NCBI RefSeq assembly: GCF_030464885.1
Contig: NZ_JALPRJ010000016.1
Span: forward strand, 62,001 to 126,000
DNA: 64,000 nucleotides
Direction of reading: 5' to 3'
Origin: Caballeronia sp. SEWSISQ10-4 2
Lineage (GTDB): Bacteria > Pseudomonadota > Gammaproteobacteria > Burkholderiales > Burkholderiaceae
Part shown: positions 35,453-43,246 of the stretch, one piece after another
Numbering within the stretch: the first letter of the stretch is position 1
Layout: each line of letters begins with the position of its first letter
The notes under the pieces: generated by a model
What the model saw: only the letters and a program-made list of their open reading frames with translations
The model's database searches: none
What the model was told of the DNA's origin: nothing
Made by a program: the position numbers and the translations under genes

Positions 35453-36652
35453 ATGTTCAGTCCCGTCGCTTTTTACGTCGTCGGAATTATGTCCGGCGCG
35501 ATCAGCGTAGTCGTATTTGGCTCGCTGGTGCGGTCCGGGATACCCGGCTTGTTTCGCTGGATCAGTGCAAACATCCTGATTGTGGCCGCGTTTGTTGCGT
35601 TGGCCTTGAATGGCAGTTCGCCGACGCCCCTGACGGTTATCGCTACGAGTACGCTATTCGCCGGTGCCGCATTCCTCGTCCTGCAAGGTTGCCGACTATT
35701 CTTCGGCCTTCGACCTTCGCGGCCCTATGAGGTTGCGGCGTACGCGATGCTGGTAATCGGCGTTGTTTACTGGACCTGTTTTTCGCCGAACGTCAGTGCC
35801 CGGATTGTTCTGATATCTATCTTTTTAGCCTATGTTCGTCTGCTGGTGGGCTGGACAACCTACACCAGGAGGCCGCTACACCGACCGGGGTACAGCTACC
35901 AATTCGTAGCGATTGTCGCCGCGCTCGGCGGGGTCGTTCATATTGCTCGCGGGCTGGCCGTTTGCCTCGGCTGGGAACATCACACACGGTTTCTCGAGCC
36001 GACGCCAATGAACATTGCGTTTCTCGGGCTCGGCATCATCACCCTGCCGTGTCTGTCTATCGGCGCGCTCATGCTTGCGTATGACCGTATGGGGGAGAGG
36101 ATGGAGCAGTTGGCAGCTATCGATGAGTTGACGGGTGCGCTCGTGCGGCGCGAGTTTATGGCTCAGGCCGAGTTGCAGTTGGAGCGTGCAAACCGCACGA
36201 GGTCCCGGTTCGCGGTTGCAATCCTCGACATCGACAACTTCAAGGCCGTCAATGACGCTCACGGCCACGCGGCTGGAGACCGCGCGCTATCCCACTTTTC
36301 CTCGATCGTGTCGCAGGGTATCCGGCGAGGAGACATTTTTGGGCGTCTTGGCGGGGAAGAGTTTGCAATACTGCTCCCTGAAACATCCAGAGCCGATGCG
36401 CTCACGTTGGTGAACAGTTTGCGCCTGCACCTGGCTGCGTCTACGTTAGCCATACCTCGTGGAGAAGTGACGTGCACGTTCAGTGCTGGCGTAGATGAAT
36501 ATCAAGCTAACGAGACGCTGGCAAACCTGATGGCACGATCTGACGCAGCGCTCTACTCAGCAAAGGCCATGGGACGAAATCGTGTCGTATCCGCGCTCTC
36601 TGCGGGCGACGAAGCCGTTGGAGCCGCCAAGGACGGACCGAAACCGAACTGA
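35453..36652 (+). CDS. Membrane diguanylate cyclase
   Basis: A 399-residue protein. Six to seven transmembrane segments fill residues about 1-205. The GGDEF domain carries AAIDELTGALVRREFM, LDIDNFKAVNDAHGHAAGD, and the active-site signature RLGGEEFAILLPE (about residue 298). Five residues before it is an RxxD inhibitory site (RRGD), so product feedback is likely. It should make cyclic di-GMP from GTP. It follows an 807-bp gene-free region after the GGDEF-EAL gene, and could act on the same pathway, such as pilus or T6SS control; that link is inference. Confidence 0.9.
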   Translation: MFSPVAFYVVGIMSGAISVVVFGSLVRSGIPGLFRWISANILIVAAFVALALNGSSPTPLTVIATSTLFAGAAFLVLQGCRLFFGLRPSRPYEVAAYAMLVIGVVYWTCFSPNVSARIVLISIFLAYVRLLVGWTTYTRRPLHRPGYSYQFVAIVAALGGVVHIARGLAVCLGWEHHTRFLEPTPMNIAFLGLGIITLPCLSIGALMLAYDRMGERMEQLAAIDELTGALVRREFMAQAELQLERANRTRSRFAVAILDIDNFKAVNDAHGHAAGDRALSHFSSIVSQGIRRGDIFGRLGGEEFAILLPETSRADALTLVNSLRLHLAASTLAIPRGEVTCTFSAGVDEYQANETLANLMARSDAALYSAKAMGRNRVVSALSAGDEAVGAAKDGPKPN

Positions 36653-36722
36653 CCGCATTATTGCAAAAGGTCTGACGCTGATGTGCGGCTTGCCGCGCGA
36701 AGTCCGGTCGCCGAAGACTTGA

Positions 36723-37469
36723 TCAAATAGCACCGCGGCAACGTCCGCCGCGGTCGCAAAGGCGCTTGTACGCCCGGACTCGCGGAGCATGGCGTTGATC
36801 GGCAACGGTGCGCAAAGCGAATTCCAGGCGCTCGCGTTCCATATGCTGCTCGGTATCAACGAGATTCGTGTGTTCGACGTCGATGCGCGTGCGACGGACA
36901 AGTTGATCGGCAATCTCGCGGGCCACCCGGAACTGCGCGTCGTGCGCGCAAAGTCGACAGCCGATGCGGTGCGAGGCGCGGACATCGTGACGACCGTCAC
37001 GGCTGACAAGGCGTATGCAACGATCATTACCCCCGAGATGATCGAGCCGGGCATGCACATCAATGCAGTGGGCGGCGATTGCCCGGGCAAGACCGAACTC
37101 CACGCCGAGGTGCTCCGTCTCGCGCGCGTGATCGTCGAGTACGAACCGCAGACGCGTATTGAAGGCGACATTCAGCAACTACCGGGTGATTTCCCAGTAA
37201 TCGAACTCTGGCGCGTACTGCGCGGCGAAGTGGCCGGCCGCGAACGTGCCGATCAGGTGACGGTATTCGATTCGGTAGGCTTTGCGCTCGAAGACTACTC
37301 GGCACTGCGATATCTGTTTGCGCTCGCCCAGGCACGCAATGCCGGCGTCGAGGTTGCGCTGATCCCGCCGGTCGTCGACCCAAAGAACCTGTTCGGCGAA
37401 CTGGCAGGGTCCCATCAAGCCGAGGTGGCAGGCACGAGCACCTACGGCTCGTTGGTGTTTGGCCGCTAA
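36723..37469 (+). pseudogene. Ornithine cyclodeaminase, N-terminally truncated
   Basis: The frame is open from 36723, after a stop at 36720, and reads STAATSAAVAKALVRPDSRS, then MALIGNGAQSEFQALAF, the NAD-binding domain start of ornithine cyclodeaminase. It continues to a normal C-terminus (ALIPPVVDPKNLFGELAG). Full-length enzymes are about 330-350 residues; the first about 100 that form the substrate-binding and dimer part are missing. The first internal ATG is at 36789. It would have converted ornithine to proline and ammonia. It lies with a broken ctlX and a livK remnant, marking an eroded arginine/ornithine catabolic block. Confidence 0.82.
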
Positions 37470-37521
37470 GCATGACGAACCAACTGGCAAAACGAGCCAT
37501 CACTCCCGCTACTCGACTTTC

Positions 37522-38139
37522 ATGAGCCTTATTTCGATTCAGGCGCCCAGCGCCGTTGTCATGATCCGGCCGCATTGCTTCCACCCTAACCCGGAGACCG
37601 CGGCGGACAACGCCTTCCAGCGCTGCGACGCCGGACACAACTACGAGGAGAGGGCAGGGGTCGCCGCCGCCGCGCGCAACGAAGTCACGAACGCGGCGGC
37701 GGCGTTGGAGGCAGCGGGCGTACGCACCCACGTTTTTGACGATCACGGCGAGGGTCGGCCGCCGGATTCGGTGTTCCCGAACAACTGGCTATCGACCCAC
37801 GCCGGGGGTCACATTGCGCTGTACCCGATGCACTGCGCGAACCGCCGGCGTGAGCGCCGCACGGATGTCGTCGAGATGCTCAAGGCGAATTACCGGGTGC
37901 AGGACGTGATCGACTACTCAGGGTTGGAGTACGACGGTGTTTTCCTGGAAGGAACTGGTGCCACGGTGCTCGATCATGTAGCCCGGGTGGCCTATGCGGC
38001 GCGTTCACGCCGCGCCGATCCGGTCGCGCTGGAGCGCTTCTGTACGCATTTCAATTTCGAGCCGATGTGCTTCGACACGTCCGACCGCGCAGGCCACGCG
38101 ATCTATCACACCAACGTCATGATGAGTGTCACAATCGAT
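37522..38139 (+). pseudogene. ctlX: CtlX-like citrulline/arginine-deiminase-family hydrolase, C-terminally truncated
   Basis: From the ATG at 37522 the sequence follows CtlX/amidinotransferase-family proteins: SAVVMIRPHCFHPNPETAAD, DSVFPNNWLSTHAGGHIALYPM, FLEGTGATVLDHVARVAYA, and IYHTNVMMSVTI. The conserved substrate Glu and the catalytic His are present, but homology ends at about 38136 and the expected C-terminal part, which carries the catalytic Cys, is gone. The frame then runs into unrelated sequence and stops at 38265. The break coincides with the start of the livK remnant, so a deletion or recombination joined the two genes. Its location after ornithine cyclodeaminase is as in intact clusters of relatives. 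Confidence 0.8.
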
Positions 38140-38743
38140 ACGGGCAAGGACTCGCGAACGAGTTTGAAAAGAGAGCAAGAAGCGCGGGCAGAACGTGGTG
38201 TCACACGACGCAGCCACAGACAAGTCGATCGATTTCCGGGCAATCCTGACCAGGCTCAAGGGTGAACATCCCGATGTCATCATGTATGGAGGGATGGATT
38301 CGACGGGCGGACCGCTCGCCAGGCAGGCGACGCAACCGGCGATGAACGTGAAGATACTGGCCGGCGACGGCGTCTGTACGCCGAAGGTGGCGGGACTCGC
38401 GGGCGACGCAAGCAAGAACATCATTTGTTCGATCGCCGGCATGCCGCTTGAGAAGATGGCAGAAGGGAAGGCGTTCGAGAGCCGCTATGTCGCGCGCTTT
38501 AATAAGCGAATCGAGGTCTATGCGCCATTTACGTATGACGCGGTGTATATCATCGTCGATGCGATGAAGCGCGCGGGTTCGATCGAGCCCGCGAACATTC
38601 TTGCTGCAATGCCATTCACTGCGTACGCCGGCGTAATCGGGCTGACACAATTCGATTCGCACGGCGATCTTAGGCAAACCACAATCTCGCTCTATGAGTA
38701 CGTTGACGGGAAGCAGAAGCTGCTGGACGTTTTGAAGATGTAA
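38136..38743 (+). pseudogene. livK: Branched-chain amino-acid ABC transporter binding protein (LivK), 3' remnant with frameshift
   Basis: Starting around 38136, one frame reads YGQGLANEFEKRARSAG, as in LivK binding proteins; a single-base deletion near 38189 then moves homology to the frame that reads NVVSHDAATDKSIDFRAIL, EHPDVIMYGGMDSTGGPLA, and on to the natural stop at 38743. About half of the usual 370 residues, including the signal peptide and first lobe, is missing. An ordinary start search would place a 182-residue protein at the GTG 38195; that cannot be a working binding protein. Confidence 0.82.
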
Positions 38744-39059
38744 GTCTCTACAGTTAGGCGAACTGAAAGCAGCCGGATACAGATCTGGCTGCATTTTCTC
38801 GCGCTACTTGACGCGATGGCGGCGTTCACGGGGGCCGATCGAACACGCGTAGTGTTCAGCGACTACCGCCGACTGTGGCTCAACTTCGGCGTGTAGTCTG
38901 ATTTTACGACCGCCTCGCACTCGTTAAAAAAAATGACAGCTTTGCTAACTGACATTTTCAATGGTCCGGAAGTTCAAAGAGGCCAGTACCTCTGGCTCTT
39001 GCCTCCATCGCGGCATATGCGGGAACATGAGTTCCGCATTGCCCGCCGCCTCCGCAAAC
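38744..39059. other. Gene-free stretch after the livK remnant
   Basis: 316 bp with no supported gene. A short open stretch near 38810-38899 could be another remnant but I do not recognise it. Confidence 0.45.
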
Positions 39060-39530
39060 TCACGAAGCCCTTGCTACCGCTTCTTCGCGAATCCTGCGCA
39101 ACGTCGTATTCACGGCATCCAGATAAGCCACTTCCATACTATCGGCGAACTCGACTTCTTCTGCGCTGCCGCCCTCAACGCCATCAAGCACGAGATCGAA
39201 CGTAAAACGCAGGTACAGTTTTCCGGTCGAATCTTCTTCCAGGATGTTCTTGATTTGTCCTTTCGCTTTCCCAGAAAGGCGGATGAATTCGACGCGCCCT
39301 TCGGGGAAGAACAGAATCAATTCACGCATCGTCTCCCCATGCAGCACGATCTCGCGGATCAAGCGGTGCGGATGCTGCTCAACGATTGAACAACGAGTGA
39401 TCGCTGCGACAAAAGGGACAGCATTTTCCGCCTTGCGAACCAGTCCTTCCCATACCTGTTGACGGTTGAGACGTACAAGTTCCGAGCTATCGTTGGGATT
39501 GACTTCAAGTTTGCGGCTGACACTAATCAC
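39060..39530 (-). CDS. DUF1857 (SRPBCC superfamily, AtaL-like) protein
   Basis: A 156-residue protein starting at a GTG (39530) with AGGAG seven bases upstream. The pattern NRQQVWEGLVRKAENAVPFV, then REIVLHGETMRELILFFPEG and DLVLDGVEGGSAEEV fits the DUF1857 branch of the SRPBCC/Bet v1-like fold, which encloses a hydrophobic ligand pocket. Function unknown. It is a lone minus-strand gene between the eroded block and the T6SS operon. Confidence 0.82.
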   Translation of the reverse strand: MISVSRKLEVNPNDSSELVRLNRQQVWEGLVRKAENAVPFVAAITRCSIVEQHPHRLIREIVLHGETMRELILFFPEGRVEFIRLSGKAKGQIKNILEEDSTGKLYLRFTFDLVLDGVEGGSAEEVEFADSMEVAYLDAVNTTLRRIREEAVARAS

Positions 39531-40049
39531 GTCTGTCTCCTATTGGATAGTTTGTTTGGCGCTCCGCGTGACCGATATGGTGCGGATCTGAATTCTAGGA
39601 GTTGACGCACGCGTTCGCCATTAGTCGGGATTGTTCCTGCGTATCACCTCTCCGAATAGATGGGTCCGGCCTACGCGAAGTCCTTTCAGCGTTCGTAGTA
39701 CATTGTGCCGGGTGTCGTTCAAACTTGGCTGAATGCGCTATCTCAACGGGGCATCAACCCTGACCGCTAAGCCAACCACCCCCCGGCGAGCAGCGTCCCC
39801 GCATCCCCGAAATTTATTTCAAAAACTGAGACACCCGATCAATTCGGCCACAACCACCGACCTACACTCGTCGTCGTCAATGCGTCGGGGGATTGCATTG
39901 ACCCTGCTACAGGTGCGCTAGCAACAAGCACCTGGGCTGTCGTGCGTCATCGCTTCCCAATCCCACTGTTTATCGTGTCCACCCGCAGACGATCACTGCG
40001 AGTTGGGTGATTTCCAACGCACTAGATTTTCTCATTCCCGGAGAGGTTC
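39531..40049. other. Upstream region of the T6SS operon
   Basis: 519 bp between the divergent DUF1857 and tssB genes, expected to hold the main T6SS promoter. GTTGG (40002-40006) and CCAAC (40014-40018) form a small dyad close to the tssB ribosome site (GGAGAGG). I could not find a convincing sigma-54 element. Confidence 0.5.
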
Positions 40050-40586
40050 ATGTCCAACAGTTTACAGCAGTGGGTGGGACGCAATCGCCCCCCGCGCGTT
40101 CAGATTACCTACGACGTTGAGCTCGGCGATGCCGTCGAAAAGCGTGAATTGCCCATGGTCGTCGGCCTGCTCGCCGATCTCTCAGGTCAACCCGCAACAC
40201 CGTTGCCCAAGCTCAAGGAACGCCGCCTAGTCGAAATCGATCGCGATAATTTCGACGAAATCATGAGCAAGATCCGCCCGCGCCTCGACCTGTCGGTACC
40301 CGACACCATGAAAGGCGAAGGCAACCTGAAGGTCGAGCTGCATTTCGAAAAGTTCTCCGATTTCCATCCGGAAAGCCTGGTAAGCCAGGTGCCGCGCCTC
40401 GCCAAGCTGCTCGAAGCCCGGCAACAGCTGCGCGATCTGCTCGCGAAGCTCGACGGCAACGACGAACTCGACTCGATGCTCGAAAGCATTGTGCAGAATT
40501 CCGAAGAATTGAAGAAAGTGCAGAGCCAGGCGCAAGCGGGCGATACGTCCGCCGCGTCAGTGGCCGAAGACTTGCCGTCCGAGTAA
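40050..40586 (+). CDS. tssB: T6SS contractile sheath small subunit TssB
   Basis: A 178-residue TssB (VipA) protein. Family features seen are the N-terminal NRPPRVQITYDVELG, the central KLKERRLVEIDRDNFDEIM, and LHFEKFSDFHPESLV, in which strands and helices pair with TssC. TssB and TssC form the cytoplasmic sheath whose contraction drives the Hcp tube. GGAGAGG lies before the ATG. It is the first gene of the operon. Confidence 0.96.
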   Translation: MSNSLQQWVGRNRPPRVQITYDVELGDAVEKRELPMVVGLLADLSGQPATPLPKLKERRLVEIDRDNFDEIMSKIRPRLDLSVPDTMKGEGNLKVELHFEKFSDFHPESLVSQVPRLAKLLEARQQLRDLLAKLDGNDELDSMLESIVQNSEELKKVQSQAQAGDTSAASVAEDLPSE

Positions 40587-40626
40587 CGGACCCAATCGGA
40601 CCAAGACGGACAAAAACGGACCCATT
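40587..40626 (+). repeat. Four-copy decamer repeat between tssB and tssC
   Basis: Directly after the tssB stop, four imperfect copies of a ten-base unit follow without spacers: CGGACCCAAT, CGGACCAAGA, CGGACAAAAA, CGGACCCATT. The period is one DNA helical turn. It could be a protein or RNA-processing site, or slippage product. Confidence 0.75.
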
Positions 40627-40667
40627 CTCCGCGTCGCTGACGCAACGAACTTCCCAGGGGTAATGCA

Positions 40668-42164
40668 ATGGAAACGAATTCTGCCGCCGAAGTCGCGGTA
40701 GCCGGGACGACCACGAATGTGAGCGAGCTCAGCCTGCTTGAGCGCATCGTTCAGGAAGGCAACATGGCCGTTGAACCTTCGCAGGGAGTCTACGCGAAGA
40801 AGCTGATCGGTCAGCTTGCCTCACAAATTCTCGACGAGGGCATGCGCACGAGCCCCGACAAGAGCGTTGTGGCGATGATCAACGAGCGTGTCGCTGAAAT
40901 CGACAAGCTGCTCACGGACCAGCTCAACGCAATCATGCACGATTCCGCTTTTCAGGCGCTCGAAGCGTCGTGGAGCGGTATGCATGACATGGTCTACGGC
41001 ACCGAGACGAGCACGCGCCTGAAGCTGCGCCTGCTCAACGTCACGAAGAAAGAGCTGCTCAAGGATCTCGAATCGGCCGTCGATCACGACATGAGCGTGC
41101 TGTTCAAGAAGATCTACGAAGACGAATACGGTACCTTCGGCGGTCAGCCGTATTCGCTGCTGATCGGCGACTACGCATTTGGCCGTCACCCGCAGGACAT
41201 CGCGCTGCTCGAGCGCATCTCGCGCGTCGCGGCGGCCGCGCATGCGCCGTTCATCGCAGCAGCGGCCCCGAGCCTGTTCGATCTCAAGTCCTATACCGAA
41301 CTCGGTGTTGCACGCGATCTGTCGAAGACTTTCGAAAGCGCTGAACTGGCCGGCTGGCGCAGCTTCCGCGAGTCGGAAGATTCGCGCTACGTGACGCTCG
41401 TGCTGCCGAACTACGCGGCGCGCTTGCCGTACGGCGCGAAGACCAAGCCGGTTGAGAACTTCAACTTTGAAGAAAACGTCGACGGCACGGATCACAACAA
41501 ATACCTGTGGGCGAACGCCGCATATCAACTCGGCCTGCGTATCACGGATGCCTACGCGAAATATAGCTGGGCAACCGCGATTCGCGGTGTTGAAGGCGGC
41601 GGCAAGGTAGACGGCATCGCCGCACATGCCTACAAGACCAGCGAAGGCGATGTTGTTCTCAAATGCCCGACCGAAGTCACGATCACCGATCGCCGCGAGA
41701 AGGAACTGAGCGATCTCGGCTTCGTTGCGCTCGTCAATTCGAAAGGCTCGAACTTCGCGACCTTCTTCGGCGGACAGACGGCCAACAAGCCCAAGGTCTA
41801 CAACAAGGATGCGGCCAATGCCAACGCGCAACTGTCGGCACGCCTGCCGTTCGTGCTCGCGGCGTCGCGCTTCGCGCACTACATCAAGGTGATGATGCGC
41901 GACAAGATCGGCAGCTTTCAGTCGCGCGCCGACGTGGAGACGTATCTGAACAACTGGATTGCCGACTACGTGCTGATCAACCCGGCGGCATCGCATGCGC
42001 AGAAGGCGCGTTTCCCCTTGGGCGAAGCGCGGGTCGATGTCACCGAGGTTCCCGGCAAGCCGGGCGCGTATCGCGCGACCTGCTTCCTGAAGCCGCACTT
42101 CCAGATGGAAGAGCTCACGGCATCGATTCGTCTGGTTGCAGACCTGCCCGCCGCGGCAGCTTGA
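40668..42164 (+). CDS. tssC: T6SS contractile sheath large subunit TssC
   Basis: A 498-residue TssC (VipB) protein. Recognisable stretches include WSGMHDMVYGTETSTRLKLR, the SLLIGDYAFGRHPQDIALLE region, WRSFRESEDSRYVTLVLPNY and the C-terminal EVPGKPGAYRATCFLKPHFQ. It forms the outer sheath layer recognised by ClpV after contraction. It is separated from tssB by the decamer repeats. Confidence 0.96.
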   Translation: METNSAAEVAVAGTTTNVSELSLLERIVQEGNMAVEPSQGVYAKKLIGQLASQILDEGMRTSPDKSVVAMINERVAEIDKLLTDQLNAIMHDSAFQALEASWSGMHDMVYGTETSTRLKLRLLNVTKKELLKDLESAVDHDMSVLFKKIYEDEYGTFGGQPYSLLIGDYAFGRHPQDIALLERISRVAAAAHAPFIAAAAPSLFDLKSYTELGVARDLSKTFESAELAGWRSFRESEDSRYVTLVLPNYAARLPYGAKTKPVENFNFEENVDGTDHNKYLWANAAYQLGLRITDAYAKYSWATAIRGVEGGGKVDGIAAHAYKTSEGDVVLKCPTEVTITDRREKELSDLGFVALVNSKGSNFATFFGGQTANKPKVYNKDAANANAQLSARLPFVLAASRFAHYIKVMMRDKIGSFQSRADVETYLNNWIADYVLINPAASHAQKARFPLGEARVDVTEVPGKPGAYRATCFLKPHFQMEELTASIRLVADLPAAAA

Positions 42165-42170
42165 TGGACG

Positions 42171-42193
42171 ACGCGCGGCTTCGCGCTGCGCGT
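42171..42193 (+). other. Hairpin between tssC and hcp
   Basis: ACGCGCGGC (42171-42179), loop TTCGC, GCTGCGCGT (42185-42193): nine pairs with one G-U. It lies seven bases after the tssC stop, upstream of hcp, with no T-run, so partial termination or an RNA processing/stability element is likely. Confidence 0.65.
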
Positions 42194-42231
42194 TGTGTTG
42201 TCTTCCTATAACACTCTAATTCAGGCCAATC

Positions 42232-42723
42232 ATGGATACGATCATCCTTCAATTCAAGGATATTAAGGGTAACTCGCTGATTGACGGTTTCGCCGACGGT
42301 ATCCTGCTCATGTCGTTTTCGCACAGCGTCGCAATGCCGATGGGCATCGATTCCTCCAACACGGAGCGCACCCTGGGGCGCCCCGCTTTCTCCGAATTCT
42401 CGGTGAGCAAGAGCACGGACCAGTCAACGCCCGCGTTGTACGCGGCGTGCGCCGCCGGCACCAAGCTCGGCGACGCGACTATTTCCATCGGGCGCAATGA
42501 AGGCGGCAAGTTCATGCTGCACATGAAATACGTGCTCACCAACGCGATGATCGCAAACATTGCGACGAGCGGCGGTGGCTCCGACATGATGGATTCGTTG
42601 TCGATTAACTATTCGGCGATGACGTCGCAATACACCCAGCAGAACACGGACTCGACGAAAAAGGGCACTGCACCGTTCGGCTGGGATCGCTCGACCAACA
42701 AGGCCGTCGCTCCCAAGGCGTAA
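42232..42723 (+). CDS. hcp: T6SS tube protein Hcp (TssD)
   Basis: A 163-residue Hcp protein; hexameric rings of it stack to form the inner tube and also carry small effectors. Typical features are QFKDIKGNSLIDGFADGILL at the start, the SVSKSTDQSTPALYAACAAG loop and YSAMTSQYTQQNTDSTKKG near the end. It is bracketed by two hairpins, which suggests that its message is stabilised separately from the rest of the operon. Confidence 0.95.
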   Translation: MDTIILQFKDIKGNSLIDGFADGILLMSFSHSVAMPMGIDSSNTERTLGRPAFSEFSVSKSTDQSTPALYAACAAGTKLGDATISIGRNEGGKFMLHMKYVLTNAMIANIATSGGGSDMMDSLSINYSAMTSQYTQQNTDSTKKGTAPFGWDRSTNKAVAPKA

Positions 42724-42729
42724 CACAAC

Positions 42730-42753
42730 GTCGCCCGCCTGCAAGCGGGCGAC
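42730..42753 (+). other. Perfect hairpin between hcp and tssE
   Basis: GTCGCCCGC (42730-42738), loop CTGCAA, GCGGGCGAC (42745-42753): nine perfect pairs starting seven bases after the hcp stop. No T-run follows, so it is more likely a 3'-end stabiliser or attenuator than a full terminator. Confidence 0.75.
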
Positions 42754-42783
42754 GGTCCAACTCGCTCAACCGGTTTCGCGTTT

Positions 42784-43245
42784 ATGTCGGCAATCGCCAA
42801 CGGTTATCCCCTGCCTCTCTTCGAGCGTCTCGTCGAGAACGCGGACGCATCAATGCTCGGCGAGGATGCGCTTCGGCAATCCGTTGCGCGTGAACTGTCG
42901 CGTCTGCTCAATGCGCGTTCGCGCCTGACGATGGCGGCATTTCTCCAGAGCGACGGGACGGTGACCGACTACGGCGTGCCGGATTTCTCCGAACGTTCGC
43001 TGCGTTCAGGCCCGGATCGGGACGCGATAGCCAATGCGATCCGGCATGCAATCAAGCTGTTCGAGCCGCGGCTTGCGAATGTCACCGTGACGTTCGAATT
43101 TCCGCCGGGGCGTGAGGATCACGCAGTACTCGCCATCCACGGCGACATGCGCCAGGGAAAGTCGGTTGAGCACGTCTTCTTCGAACTGGTGAGTGGCGCT
43201 GACGGCAGCGGCGCCGTCGAGACGCGTGCGCTGGAGCTTGACTGA
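42784..43245 (+). CDS. tssE: T6SS baseplate protein TssE
   Basis: A 153-residue gp25-like protein. It contains LFERLVENADASMLGEDALR near the start and the sequence DAIANAIRHAIKLFEPRL of the gp25 fold, followed by strands NVTVTFEFPPG and DHAVLAIHGDM. TssE, with TssF, TssG and TssK, forms the baseplate wedge on which tube and sheath start. Its stop lies one base before the tssF start. Confidence 0.9.
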   Translation: MSAIANGYPLPLFERLVENADASMLGEDALRQSVARELSRLLNARSRLTMAAFLQSDGTVTDYGVPDFSERSLRSGPDRDAIANAIRHAIKLFEPRLANVTVTFEFPPGREDHAVLAIHGDMRQGKSVEHVFFELVSGADGSGAVETRALELD

Positions 43246-43246
43246 G

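Noticed and set aside
38195..38743. Complete 182-residue protein
   Set aside because: It is the second half of a LivK binding protein with a frameshift just before the GTG; listed as part of a pseudogene.
39733..39921. 62-codon plus-strand frame upstream of tssB
   Set aside because: Thr/Pro/Arg-rich, no ribosome site; more likely part of the T6SS promoter region.
40587..40626. CRISPR-like array
   Set aside because: Units are ten bases with no spacers, and no cas genes are present.
40821..42098. 425-codon minus-strand frame opposite tssC
   Set aside because: Antisense shadow of tssC; no ribosome site and no recognisable protein features.
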